Shown here one piece after another: positions 18,421 to 26,869 of a DNA stretch of 33,958 bases. The position numbers and the translations under genes are program-made. The stretch's first letter is position 1. Every line of letters begins with the position of its first letter. Origin of the DNA: JANXDG01 sp964521665 (GTDB lineage Bacteria; Elusimicrobiota; Endomicrobiia; DTEH01); the NCBI GenBank assembly GCA_964521665.1, contig CAZFSG010000010.1, positions 1-33,958 on the forward strand, read 5' to 3'. The notes below the pieces were generated by a model. That model was not told the origin of the DNA and ran no database searches. It was given only the letters and a program-made list of their open reading frames with translations.

Positions 18421-19039
18421 CATAGTTTATTAAATATGGTCGCAAAACAAACTTTACTGCAAGTTTTTTTGCAATGCACCTTACCTTATCAACATCAATC
18501 ATTGGGTGTTCTATTGTAGTAACAACAACTTCTTTGATATACTTTTTTGCTTGAATAATAAATTTTATAATTTGTTCAAAAGGTTTTTTTATTTTTGTTT
18601 TATGTAATTTCAAATAAACATCTTCATTATGTGCATTTAAAGAAACAGAAATACTATCAATTACATCTTTGAGATATCTACATATATTTATTTTGTATAA
18701 TGCATTTGCAAGACCGTCTGTGTTAACTCGTATTTTAAACTTTTTAGGATAGTTTGTTTTAATCCACAAAGCAAGTTTTTTAACTAACCTCCACCTCATT
18801 AGCGGTTCACCATAGCCACAAAAAACTATTTCTTTAATATTAGGATGTGTTTTTATTTCTTTTTCTAATGCATCACGTATTTCTTTAAAACTTGGTTCCT
18901 TAGTTAATCCTAAATAATATCCTCTAAAAAGTTTTTTCCAGCGAAATTTTATACAATAAGAACATCTCACTGGACATCTGTTGGTTATATTTATATAAAG
19001 ATTGTTTTTATATTTATAAACAATAGATGGTTTCCTCAT
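18410..19039 (-). CDS. Radical SAM protein, TatD-associated type (TIGR04038-like)
   Basis: Small 209-residue radical SAM protein. The N-terminal NLYINITNRCPVRCSYC carries the SAM cluster cysteines Cys22, Cys26 and Cys29. IVFCGYGEPLMRWRLV, IRVNTDGLAN and SISVSLNAHNEDVY match the family that is often encoded with, or fused to, TatD DNase next to metG. Here it lies 19 nt downstream of metG on the same strand, but no tatD is present between or after them. Function unknown for the family. No strong Shine-Dalgarno. The assignment rests on motif resemblance and the metG context. Confidence 0.8.
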   Translation of the reverse strand: MRKPSIVYKYKNNLYINITNRCPVRCSYCIKFRWKKLFRGYYLGLTKEPSFKEIRDALEKEIKTHPNIKEIVFCGYGEPLMRWRLVKKLALWIKTNYPKKFKIRVNTDGLANALYKINICRYLKDVIDSISVSLNAHNEDVYLKLHKTKIKKPFEQIIKFIIQAKKYIKEVVVTTIEHPMIDVDKVRCIAKKLAVKFVLRPYLINYEKK

Positions 19040-19058
19040 ATTTTAAAGTTTATCTTCA

Positions 19059-20576
19059 TCATTTTATCTTTTTAAACAAAATTTCTGGTGTTTTAAATTC
19101 AGTTGTTCTAATATAAATTTTATTATTTTTTACAAGATTCTCAAAATCTTCAGAAACAAATTCTTCTTCGTTAAAACAAGAAATTATTTTTTTGCATATA
19201 TTAGGCATCAATGGATTACACAATAACGCAACTGTTTTTACGCAATAAAGGAGATCTGAAATAACAGAATTAAGTTTTTGCATTTCATTATTTTTGAACA
19301 ACACCCATGGTTGTGTAGCTTGAACATACTTGTTTGCAAATGACGATATTGTTAATATAGTATCTAAAACCTTGTGTATATCAAGTTTTTTAAAACATTC
19401 GTTGTAAAAAGAAACTGCTGAAAAAATCGTCCCTCTAACAGGTTCAGAAATATCAGTAAGTCTCATTTTGTTATTAAAATACTTTTCTAACATACTAAAA
19501 GTTCTGTTAACTAAATTTCCAAAATTGTCAGCAAGAAGTTGGTTATACTTTTGTTTCATATCACTAATTGATATATCACCATCCGTATCAACAGGGAAAG
19601 CAGAAATAACTAAAGCACGTGCTGCATCAACACCAAAAAGTTCTTGTAGTTCTTTTGGTCTTATTATATTACCTAAAGTTTTTGACATTTTTTTACCTTC
19701 AATAGTGAAGAAACCATGTGCTAAAATTTTTTTGGGTAATGGTAAACCCATAGAAACCAATATAGCAGGCCAAATTACTGAATGAAACCATAAAATGTCT
19801 TTCCCTATAATATGTAAATCGCAAGGCCAATAATAAGAATTATCCTTCTGTTTTGTAAGATTAAAATAATCTATACCAGATAAATAATTTATCAATGCAT
19901 CAATCCATACATAAGTTGTTTGTTGTTCATCAAAAGGTAGAGGAATACCCCATTTTAATGTTTTCCTTGAAATACTTATATCTTCGACTGGAAGCTGTAG
20001 TTTACCTAAAATTTCATTTTTACGTGTTTCTGGGACAATTTGTAGTTCACCATTTTGTATTTTATCAAGAATCAAATCTTTATATTTTGAGAGTGTAAAA
20101 AAATAATTCTCTTCTTTATGTATCACAGGTTTAGTTTGGTGATCAGGACATACACCGTCAACAAGTTCATCTTCAGATATAAATCGTTCACATTGAACAC
20201 AATACTGTCCTTCATAATAAGTTTTATAAATATCATGGTTATCATACAATTTTTGTAATACAAGTTTTACTGTTTTTTCATGAAATTTATCTGTTGTTCT
20301 AATAAAGTTTGAATATTCTATATTAAATTGTTCCCAAACTGTTTTAAACTTTTCTACGATAAAATCACAATATTTCTTTGGTTCAGTATTATGTTTTTTT
20401 GCAACTTCGTATATTTTTGCACCATGTTCATCAGTCCCTGTCAAAAAAAATGTATCAACTCCTAAAAGTTTGTAATATCTTGATATAACATCAGCAATAA
20501 TTGTCGTGTATAAATGTCCAATATGTGGTTCATCGTTAACATAATAGATTGGTGTTGTAAGATAAAACTTTTTCAT
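19059..20576 (-). CDS. metG: Methionyl-tRNA synthetase
   Basis: Class I synthetase charging tRNA-Met. The catalytic Rossmann fold has HIGH within DEPHIGHLYTT and the KMSKT loop in EGKKMSKTLGNI. A single zinc knuckle, CVQC...CPDH, lies at about 126-150. An anticodon-binding helical domain follows; the C-terminal EMAP/Trbp-like tRNA-binding domain found in many bacteria is absent, giving ~505 residues. I prefer ATG 20576 (MKKFYLTTPIYYVNDEP): GAGG inside the end of hldD is 10 nt upstream of it but only 1 nt from the alternative ATG at 20585, which overlaps the hldD stop as ATGA. Probably co-transcribed with hldD and the radical SAM gene. Confidence 0.96.
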   Translation of the reverse strand: MKKFYLTTPIYYVNDEPHIGHLYTTIIADVISRYYKLLGVDTFFLTGTDEHGAKIYEVAKKHNTEPKKYCDFIVEKFKTVWEQFNIEYSNFIRTTDKFHEKTVKLVLQKLYDNHDIYKTYYEGQYCVQCERFISEDELVDGVCPDHQTKPVIHKEENYFFTLSKYKDLILDKIQNGELQIVPETRKNEILGKLQLPVEDISISRKTLKWGIPLPFDEQQTTYVWIDALINYLSGIDYFNLTKQKDNSYYWPCDLHIIGKDILWFHSVIWPAILVSMGLPLPKKILAHGFFTIEGKKMSKTLGNIIRPKELQELFGVDAARALVISAFPVDTDGDISISDMKQKYNQLLADNFGNLVNRTFSMLEKYFNNKMRLTDISEPVRGTIFSAVSFYNECFKKLDIHKVLDTILTISSFANKYVQATQPWVLFKNNEMQKLNSVISDLLYCVKTVALLCNPLMPNICKKIISCFNEEEFVSEDFENLVKNNKIYIRTTEFKTPEILFKKIK

Positions 20577-20581
20577 CTTTA

Positions 20582-21574
20582 TCATTCCTCATAATCAGAC
20601 AAATATTTATTTTGAGATAGATATTTGGTGACGTACTCTCTAATTGCAGAGCTAAAATCTGTAATTGGTATATTATAACCGCAAGAAAACAATTTTTTCA
20701 TTTCAGCTTTTGTATAATACTGATACTGATTTTTTATTTCTTGTGGCATATCAACGTATTCTATACTTGGTTTTATACCTAAACTTTCAAACACTGTTAT
20801 TACTAACTGGTTAAAACTATGAGGTTTCCCTGTGCCAATGTTGTAAATACCAACCAAATTTCTGTTTGTATAAAAAAACATTGTCATATTCAATGCATCT
20901 TTTATATAAATAAAATCACGAAGTTGTTCCCCATCTTTATATTCTGGCAAATATGATTTAAACAATCTTACTTTACCAGTTGACTTTATTTGTTCATACG
21001 CTTTTACTACAAAACTGCGCATGTCAGCTTTATGGTATTCATTAGGACCAAAAACATTAAAGTATTTTAATCCAACGATTTTTGTTAGAACACCATTATA
21101 TTTTGCCCATAAATCAAACAAATGTTTTGAATATCCGTACATATTTAAAGGTCGTAGTTTTTCCAATTCTTCTTCGTTGTCAGAAAATCCTTGGCTACCA
21201 TCACCATAAGTTGCAGCAGAAGATGCATAAATAAACCTTATATTTCTATTCACTGCATATTTACACAAAATTTTTGTGTATTCAAAATTGTTTTTTATAT
21301 AACATCTTACATCAGGATGTGTAGTAGATGAACACGCACCCATATGAAAAATTGTGTCTATTTCAAACTTATCATATTTTCCATTTATAATATCGTCCAA
21401 AAAATCGTCTTTCTCAACATAATCAACAAATTTTAATCCTAAGAGGTTCTTCCATTTTATGTTATTTATTTCATCAACTACAAGAATGTTATCTACGCCA
21501 ATTTTGTTAAGTTTCCATACAATCCCACTACCAATAAATCCTGCACCACCTGTTACTATAATTAGTTTTTTCAT
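20582..21574 (-). CDS. hldD: ADP-L-glycero-D-manno-heptose 6-epimerase
   Basis: Last step of ADP-heptose synthesis for the lipopolysaccharide inner core. Extended SDR of 330 residues: NAD(P)-binding GGAGFIGSG at the N-terminus, the family-specific KWKNLLGLKFVDYVEKDDF segment, the ASSAATYGDGSQGF block, catalytic Tyr-x3-Lys in MYGYSKHLFD, and LKYFNVFGPNEYHKADMRS, which binds the heptose. The GGAG-type Shine-Dalgarno precedes ATG 21574. It is separated from the gmhB/DUF3108 genes by 148 nt containing a hairpin repeat, yet belongs to the same pathway as gmhB. The kinase/adenylyltransferase hldE is not in the window. Confidence 0.95.
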   Translation of the reverse strand: MKKLIIVTGGAGFIGSGIVWKLNKIGVDNILVVDEINNIKWKNLLGLKFVDYVEKDDFLDDIINGKYDKFEIDTIFHMGACSSTTHPDVRCYIKNNFEYTKILCKYAVNRNIRFIYASSAATYGDGSQGFSDNEEELEKLRPLNMYGYSKHLFDLWAKYNGVLTKIVGLKYFNVFGPNEYHKADMRSFVVKAYEQIKSTGKVRLFKSYLPEYKDGEQLRDFIYIKDALNMTMFFYTNRNLVGIYNIGTGKPHSFNQLVITVFESLGIKPSIEYVDMPQEIKNQYQYYTKAEMKKLFSCGYNIPITDFSSAIREYVTKYLSQNKYLSDYEE

Positions 21575-21682
21575 TTTTTCCTCTCCTAAAAAAATAAGTT
21601 TTGGTAACTATAACTATTTTATAACGTTTATAGAAACTTTAGACGAAAAAATTAAAAATAAGATTCTTTTTGTTGAAAATTA

Positions 21683-21710
21683 ATTACGCAGGCTAAAACC
21701 TGCGACTACC
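21683..21710 (+). repeat. REP-like hairpin repeat, copy 1
   Basis: A 28-nt unit with arms CGCAGG (21687-21692) and CCTGCG (21699-21704), loop CTAAAA, and tail ACTACC. It matches 33712-33739 at 26 of 28 positions. It lies in the gap between DUF3108 and hldD. The upstream AT-rich DNA to 21575 shows nothing else clear. Confidence 0.8.
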
Positions 21711-21722
21711 TAATCATAAATT

Positions 21723-22505
21723 CTATTTTATATAATAACTTTCTAAATCTGCAAAAACTCTCCCTATAAAAACTTTGCTTTCTAACCTCACAGGAAGTTT
21801 TCTCTCATCATTAGTAATATAAACAAACATTCTTCCTTGTGCTCTAAATAAAGGAAAAGATTTTATATCAACCATTGGTTCAACTTTGAAACATTCATAT
21901 TCTTTTCCAAAAATTTTGATCTTACAGGTTTTTATAACATCAACAATCATTGGATAAACAACTTTCCCTACCCATATTTGAAATATATATTTTTTACCAA
22001 CTTCAATATTTTGTAACCTAAGCCAATATAACGAAGAAACTATATCTTGAACAAAAGAAGGCATATACCCAGTAGTTTTGTCAGGAAGATAATACCAAAA
22101 ATTATCAACATGGTCAAATAAAACTTCGTCATAAGAAACATACCCAGCTTCATTTTGATCTTTGATAAATTTTAGTGAATAAAATCCTTCAAAGTCAACA
22201 TATGAGATAGTTTTGTTTCTTACTTTATAAATTAAATCAATGGATTTGTTTGACTTCGTATTTGTGTAAATACGATATACTTTATGCTTGTAAACTTCTG
22301 TTATTTCTATACCCATTTCAGCCATACCTGCTGGTATTACTTCCCAAAAAATTTTGTAGTTCAAAACTTCAGTTTTATAACTGCAATTTATTTTTCTTAA
22401 TCTGACATTTTTGTTAATTATTTGTTCTTCATTAAAATCAATTTCTTTAGAAAACATGTTAGAACATATTAAAAAAATTATTAATACAAATTTTTTATTT
22501 CCCAT
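21723..22505 (-). CDS. DUF3108 domain protein, exported
   Basis: 260-residue protein resembling the DUF3108 family found near envelope genes in Gram-negative bacteria; function unknown. An N-terminal hydrophobic segment (KKFVLIIFLICSNMFS) is a likely signal peptide; the Cys in LICS lacks a proper lipobox, so it is probably a soluble periplasmic protein. Features recalling the family: NYKIFWEVIPAGMAEMGIE near the start, YVDFEGFYSLKFIKDQNE, DIVSSLYWLRLQNIEVGKKY and a C-terminal DERKLPVRLESKVFIG. Its start overlaps gmhB by 11 nt, making it the last gene of the lpxK-gmhB group. A part in envelope assembly is inferred from position only. Confidence 0.75.
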   Translation of the reverse strand: MGNKKFVLIIFLICSNMFSKEIDFNEEQIINKNVRLRKINCSYKTEVLNYKIFWEVIPAGMAEMGIEITEVYKHKVYRIYTNTKSNKSIDLIYKVRNKTISYVDFEGFYSLKFIKDQNEAGYVSYDEVLFDHVDNFWYYLPDKTTGYMPSFVQDIVSSLYWLRLQNIEVGKKYIFQIWVGKVVYPMIVDVIKTCKIKIFGKEYECFKVEPMVDIKSFPLFRAQGRMFVYITNDERKLPVRLESKVFIGRVFADLESYYIK

Positions 22506-23046
22506 TATAACGCCTTGTTTTTAAAATAATATCAACTGCTTCAGAAAAATTTTTTGCAACAAAATCTGGTTCCCATTGAAATTGAGAAATATCCTCTGTT
22601 GAGGAAAGCAAAATTGTTTTAACACCAAGATTTTTACCAAAACCTATATCTGTATCCTTATCACCAACAACAAAAGATTTTTCTTTATCAACCTGTTCTA
22701 TAATTTCTTTAACAGCACCTGTTTTAGGTTTTCTACATTCACAACCACTATCAGGCATATGTGGACAAAAATAATATTTATAAATTTCGACTCCGTACTG
22801 TTTCAAAATCTCAGAAATTTTTCTGTGTATAGCATAAAGATTTTCAATTTGAACAATACCTCGTGCTATACCTGACTGATTTGTAACAACAACTAATTTA
22901 TAACCTTCATCGTAGAGTTTTTTTAACCCTTCAATAACACCATCTAAAAATTCTATTTCGTCAGGATTGTTAAGAAAAATTTTATCTACTATAATAGTGC
23001 CGTCACGATCTAAAAAAACTACAGGGAATTTATTAATTGTTGCCAT
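22495..23046 (-). CDS. gmhB: D-glycero-D-manno-heptose 1,7-bisphosphate 7-phosphatase (HAD family)
   Basis: HAD phosphatase removing the C7 phosphate in ADP-heptose synthesis. 183 residues. The catalytic aspartates are in VVFLDRDGTI, VVVTNQSGIARG is motif II, the zinc site is CPHMPDSGCECRKP (three Cys and one His), and SFVVGDKDTDIGFGKNLG is motif IV. It overlaps the upstream lpxK by 28 nt and the downstream DUF3108 gene by 11 nt. With hldD in the same neighbourhood, a heptose role is preferred over a histidinol-phosphatase role. Confidence 0.92.
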   Translation of the reverse strand: MATINKFPVVFLDRDGTIIVDKIFLNNPDEIEFLDGVIEGLKKLYDEGYKLVVVTNQSGIARGIVQIENLYAIHRKISEILKQYGVEIYKYYFCPHMPDSGCECRKPKTGAVKEIIEQVDKEKSFVVGDKDTDIGFGKNLGVKTILLSSTEDISQFQWEPDFVAKNFSEAVDIILKTRRYNGK

Positions 23047-24080
23047 AGTTCAACTCCGTCATTAATTTCAAGTTTTATATCACAAAAAAATATCTTTTCA
23101 AAATATTTTTTTTTGGCTTCATTTATCAAAGGATAAATTTTTACTACATCTTTATATGTCATTACAACAGGGTATGACATTTCTGCTAATTTCTTAATAT
23201 CTTTAATTTTGTACCAATAATGATCTGGATAAAAAATCTGATGTTTAATTTCAAACCCTTCAGTTTTTAACAATCTCACAAAAATTTCTGGCCTACCAAT
23301 ACCACAACATACAGATATGTTAGGATAAAATAACAAAAATTCGTTTGGTTTAAACATTTTTTTTGATAATATATTTACAAAATTTATAATTTTGTAACTT
23401 GTTGATATAATTTTAACATCTTTGTTTAATGACTGGATTTTGTTTTTAATATCAGCAAGTATAAAATTACTAACAATTCTGCAGTGGTTCAAAATGATAT
23501 ATTGAGCACGTTTTACTGCAGAAGATAACGGTTCTCTTATTTCACCCAACGGAAACAAAAATTGTTTTCTGTATACAAAATCGTAGATGTTTATTACTAA
23601 AATATTAACATTTTTATAAAATTTAAAATTTTGGTATCCATCATCAGAAATAATTATGTCAGGCAAAAAGTTTAATAGTTCAGATACAGCTTTTACACGT
23701 TGTGAAGAAACAGATATAAGTAGGTTAAGTTTTGAATATAACATATATGCTTCATCGCCAACTTCTTTCACAATATCAACATCAACCTTTTCGTTAGGTT
23801 TTAAAACAACAACCTTTTTTTTCTTATTCTTTCTTTTATATCCACGCATAACAATACCTACTTTTTTACCTTTTTTTATAAGTTCTTCAGCAAGAAAAGA
23901 TACTATTGTTGTTTTTCCACTCCCACCTAAAGTATGGTTTCCAACACAAACAATTTTTATATTATCAAATTTTTTCTGTTTTTTTTCATTAAAAAACTTT
24001 ATTATATGAAAAAGAGAATAATACAAAGGCACCAAAATTAACCTAAATGGTAACAAAATATATAACAAAACCTTTATCAT
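23019..24080 (-). CDS. lpxK: Tetraacyldisaccharide 4'-kinase
   Basis: Inner-membrane kinase that phosphorylates the 4' position of the lipid A disaccharide. The P-loop is in VGNHTLGGSGKTT, followed by GKKVGIVMRGYKRK, DDGYQNFKFYKNVNILVIN and FPLGEIREPLSSAVKRA, all LpxK signatures. An N-terminal hydrophobic helix (VLLYILLPFRLILVPLYYSLFHI) anchors it. The frame is open to ATG 24092, but I choose ATG 24080: AAGGAAAA lies immediately upstream and the ATG overlaps the stop of the acyltransferase gene as ATGA. This gives 353 residues. It shares 28 nt with gmhB downstream. Confidence 0.94.
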   Translation of the reverse strand: MIKVLLYILLPFRLILVPLYYSLFHIIKFFNEKKQKKFDNIKIVCVGNHTLGGSGKTTIVSFLAEELIKKGKKVGIVMRGYKRKNKKKKVVVLKPNEKVDVDIVKEVGDEAYMLYSKLNLLISVSSQRVKAVSELLNFLPDIIISDDGYQNFKFYKNVNILVINIYDFVYRKQFLFPLGEIREPLSSAVKRAQYIILNHCRIVSNFILADIKNKIQSLNKDVKIISTSYKIINFVNILSKKMFKPNEFLLFYPNISVCCGIGRPEIFVRLLKTEGFEIKHQIFYPDHYWYKIKDIKKLAEMSYPVVMTYKDVVKIYPLINEAKKKYFEKIFFCDIKLEINDGVELWQQLINSL

Positions 24081-24931
24081 TTTTCCTTCCATCGTCTATG
24101 AAACCACATCCATTGGTCAGGATACTGTCTTATATATTTTTCTATAATTTTATTAATCTGTAATGTATTGTATTCGAGATCTTCTTTTAAATTTCCACCA
24201 TATACAGGAAAATAGAAGTCTTCAACTATAACTTTGTAATTTCTTCCTTCTTTAATACAAAACATAGGTAAAATTTTACTTCCCAACCGTTTATTAAGTA
24301 ATGTAACCACTGGCGTAGTAAATGCTGGGATACCTAAAAAATCTACTCGAACTGAACCTTCAACAATATGTTGGTCTACCAACAAATATACAATACCACC
24401 AGATTTTAACCATCTCATTATTTTATTTAACTGGTGTGCATAAAAAACTTTCCCACCTAAACTTTCTCTAATTTTTTTAACTTGATATTCAACAAATTTG
24501 TTTCTTAACGGACGAACAACAGCAGCTATCTTGTATCCTTCTAAAACCAACCTTTGTGCAAGAAGTTCCCAATTGCCAATATGTGCGGAAACAATAACTG
24601 TATTTCCAGAAAGTTTTTCTTTAATATCTTTTATATCTACAATAATTTTATAAAAAATTTTTTTTGGATTATAAAGATATTTAACAGAGACTAAAAATGT
24701 CCATCCTATGTTAAACCATACATTATTAATATTTTTGACAACTTCTTTTACTTCTGTTTTAGGAAAAACTAACTTAAAATTTCTCAACATCAATTTTTGA
24801 CGATTATATAAAAAAAACTTTGCTATCGGTATAATCAACTTCAAAAAAATTTTTAATAAAAATTCTGGAAATAACAAAACAAAAAGTTTTAAAAAATATA
24901 CAAAGATAAATTCAATTTCCTCTTTAATCAT
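24077..24931 (-). CDS. lpxL: Lipid A biosynthesis acyltransferase (LpxL/HtrB-like, LABLAT superfamily)
   Basis: Inner-membrane enzyme adding a secondary acyl chain to lipid A. The catalytic H-x4-E is in SAHIGNWELLAQRL, then VVRPLRNKFVEYQVKKIRES, GIVYLLVDQHIVEGSVRVDFLG and FTTPVVTLLNKRLGSKILPMF follow the family order, ending DQWMWFHRRWKEK. I choose ATG 24931, which overlaps the deacetylase stop as ATGA; the longer frame from 25009 would need an 82-nt overlap. This gives 284 residues with an N-terminal hydrophobic anchor. Upstream of lpxK in one operon, which strengthens the lipid A call. Which acyl position is used cannot be told. Confidence 0.88.
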   Translation of the reverse strand: MIKEEIEFIFVYFLKLFVLLFPEFLLKIFLKLIIPIAKFFLYNRQKLMLRNFKLVFPKTEVKEVVKNINNVWFNIGWTFLVSVKYLYNPKKIFYKIIVDIKDIKEKLSGNTVIVSAHIGNWELLAQRLVLEGYKIAAVVRPLRNKFVEYQVKKIRESLGGKVFYAHQLNKIMRWLKSGGIVYLLVDQHIVEGSVRVDFLGIPAFTTPVVTLLNKRLGSKILPMFCIKEGRNYKVIVEDFYFPVYGGNLKEDLEYNTLQINKIIEKYIRQYPDQWMWFHRRWKEK

Positions 24932-25731
24932 ATAGCAAAAACTGTTTTCAAATAAAAATCTATATTTTTTATAAAATCTTTTATACTCATTGCTGAGGTA
25001 TCTTTCCATTCAACTCTTGGTAAACAATAAAAATCTATTTTTTTATCAAATTCAACTAATCCATTTTTTAAACTAACAGCAGTCTCATATCCTTCTTGTT
25101 TTAAGAGTTTGTTATAATCCTTAAACAGTTTGCCAAAAGGATAACAAAAATGTTTTATTTCAACGCCAAGATTATTCATTATAATTTTTTTAGATTCTCT
25201 TAACTCAAAGATTATTTTTTCCTCTGAAATTTTACTTAAGTCATAATGTGATACTGTATGAGAGCCAATTTCAAAAACATCAAGCATTTCTTTTAATTGT
25301 TCAAAACTTATCATTTTTGCTTCAGTCATTGAGGGATAAGTATAATAACCATCTTTTACTGCTTGAGTATGTACAAACACAATTGCATTAAAATTATACT
25401 TTTTTAAAACAGAATATGCGTTTAATAAATCTTCATATCCATCATCAAACGTTATACAAAACTTTTTTCTTAAAAACATTTTATCTTTTTTCTCAATAGC
25501 AGTTTTTAAATCAGTCAAACTTATAGTTTTGTATCCTCGTTTAAATAAATAATTCATTTGTTTTTCAAAAGTTTTAGGTTTAACATACAATGATTTCAGC
25601 CCACCTTTATACTCATCTATCCTATGATAAACTAAAATAAAAACCGTGTCTTTATACCTAAAATACAGAAATAAATACAAACTTGTTAAAACTACAAAAA
25701 ATCCTATTACTGATTTTATAAATTTTTTCAT
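24928..25731 (-). CDS. Polysaccharide deacetylase family protein (NodB fold), membrane-anchored
   Basis: 267-residue carbohydrate esterase family 4 protein, probably removing acetyl groups from an envelope polysaccharide. One N-terminal transmembrane segment (FIKSVIGFFVVLTSLYLFLYF) anchors it, with the enzyme predicted outside the inner membrane. NodB motifs: VFILVYHRID, FCITFDDGYEDLL (catalytic and metal Asp), IGSHTVSHYDLS (metal His pair) and HFCYPFGKLF. It overlaps the GT4 gene upstream and the acyltransferase gene downstream, each by ATGA, so the three are translationally coupled. The substrate is unknown; the coupling to lipid A genes suggests a lipopolysaccharide or surface glycan. Confidence 0.88.
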   Translation of the reverse strand: MKKFIKSVIGFFVVLTSLYLFLYFRYKDTVFILVYHRIDEYKGGLKSLYVKPKTFEKQMNYLFKRGYKTISLTDLKTAIEKKDKMFLRKKFCITFDDGYEDLLNAYSVLKKYNFNAIVFVHTQAVKDGYYTYPSMTEAKMISFEQLKEMLDVFEIGSHTVSHYDLSKISEEKIIFELRESKKIIMNNLGVEIKHFCYPFGKLFKDYNKLLKQEGYETAVSLKNGLVEFDKKIDFYCLPRVEWKDTSAMSIKDFIKNIDFYLKTVFAI

Positions 25732-26798
25732 ATGTTATAAAAATCTAAGTATTCACAAACCATCCTTTCACTACTTATTTTTCTTGTATCAAAAACTTGT
25801 GATTTATTTTTATAAAAATCTAAGTTTTTTATTACTCTTTCTGTGATCACAACAAATTCTTCAGTATTACGCAATTGAACAAAATTTATAAATCTTAAAA
25901 ATTCTTTTTCTAAAACTTCATCAACTTTAACTGATTTTGTTGTAATAACAGGTTTCCCCATAATAATACTTACTAACACCACTTTTGACATACCTTCATA
26001 TTCAGAACAACATAATATAACATCACTGCTATAAATATAATCTTCAATATTTTGTACAAAACCTGTAAATATAATTCTATCAGTAAGTTGATACATATCA
26101 ACATATTTAACCAAATTTTTGTAATACCACTTAGATTCTATCTGTCCTACAACAAATAAATAGATATTATATCCTTTATCTAACAATTTTTTTGTAACTT
26201 CAATTGCAATATGTTGTCCTTTATTTTTTTCTATCCTTCCTATAATAGACAAAACAATTGCATCTTGCGGAATATTATATCTACTTCTTATATTTTTGTT
26301 ATCAAGTTTTAAATCAATAGCGTCATAAATAACTTTTATTTTTGTTTCTTTAAGTTTAAAATCTTCAATCATATATCTTTTTATTTTTTCAGATACAGTT
26401 ATAACACCATTACAAAATTTATATAATAACAGGTTTATTTTTCTTTTTAATCCTTTTTTTCTGTATTCTACATTTCTTGTTATAAAAATTTTTTTGTTTA
26501 AAAGCTTTCCAATAAACATCCCTAACCAATAAAATTTTGGTGAGTGGATATCAATGATATTAATTTTATGTTTCAACAAAATATAAACTATTTTTATTGC
26601 TGCAAATATGTCAAAGTCAAACACAGGATGGATATTATAAAGTTTTATTTCGTTTTTTAACAACAGGTTTAACCTACTTGTTGGCAAACATACTACTATA
26701 ACATTATGTCCTTTTTGTTTGTATCCTTTTGCACAAAGATATACTCTTTCTGCACCACCAGACCAATATTTTGCTGCATCAAATAAGACTATATTCAT
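25728..26798 (-). CDS. Glycosyltransferase family 4 (GT-B fold)
   Basis: 356-residue cytoplasmic or membrane-peripheral glycosyltransferase. The N-terminal acceptor domain begins MNIVLFDAAKYWSGGAERV with the usual Gly-Gly-Ala-Glu loop. The C-terminal nucleotide-sugar domain has VLSIIGRIEKNKGQHIAIEV, IIFTGFVQNIEDYIYSSDVIL and CCSEYEGMSKVVLVSIIMGKPVITT. In the EX7E motif Glu268 is present but the second Glu is Val276 (codon GTA, one base from GAA). First gene of the envelope operon; its ATG has no Shine-Dalgarno and a -10 box lies 12 nt upstream. Donor and acceptor are unknown; a surface glycan role is inferred from context. Confidence 0.88.
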   Translation of the reverse strand: MNIVLFDAAKYWSGGAERVYLCAKGYKQKGHNVIVVCLPTSRLNLLLKNEIKLYNIHPVFDFDIFAAIKIVYILLKHKINIIDIHSPKFYWLGMFIGKLLNKKIFITRNVEYRKKGLKRKINLLLYKFCNGVITVSEKIKRYMIEDFKLKETKIKVIYDAIDLKLDNKNIRSRYNIPQDAIVLSIIGRIEKNKGQHIAIEVTKKLLDKGYNIYLFVVGQIESKWYYKNLVKYVDMYQLTDRIIFTGFVQNIEDYIYSSDVILCCSEYEGMSKVVLVSIIMGKPVITTKSVKVDEVLEKEFLRFINFVQLRNTEEFVVITERVIKNLDFYKNKSQVFDTRKISSERMVCEYLDFYNI

Positions 26799-26810
26799 AA
26801 AATTTTGACT

Positions 26811-26839
26811 ATAATACTAAATTTATGTTGTTTTTGCAA
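26811..26839 (-). promoter_or_regulatory. Candidate sigma70-type promoter of the GT4/lipid A operon
   Basis: On the minus strand TTGCAA (26839-26834), 17-bp spacer and TATTAT (26816-26811). Only 12 nt separate the -10 from ATG 26798, giving a predicted leader of about 5 nt without Shine-Dalgarno. The sequence overlaps the 5' end of the divergent ArnT-like frame. Confidence 0.4.
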
Positions 26840-26869
26840 CAAAAATTTTGTAATTTGTTTATAGATACA

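Noticed and set aside
21575..21682. Promoter for hldD in the gap before it
   Set aside because: TATAAA-like boxes exist, but none with a -35 at proper spacing.
24932..25009. Longer acyltransferase start at 25009
   Set aside because: Needs an 82-nt overlap with the deacetylase, while 24931 gives the ATGA overlap typical of this cluster.
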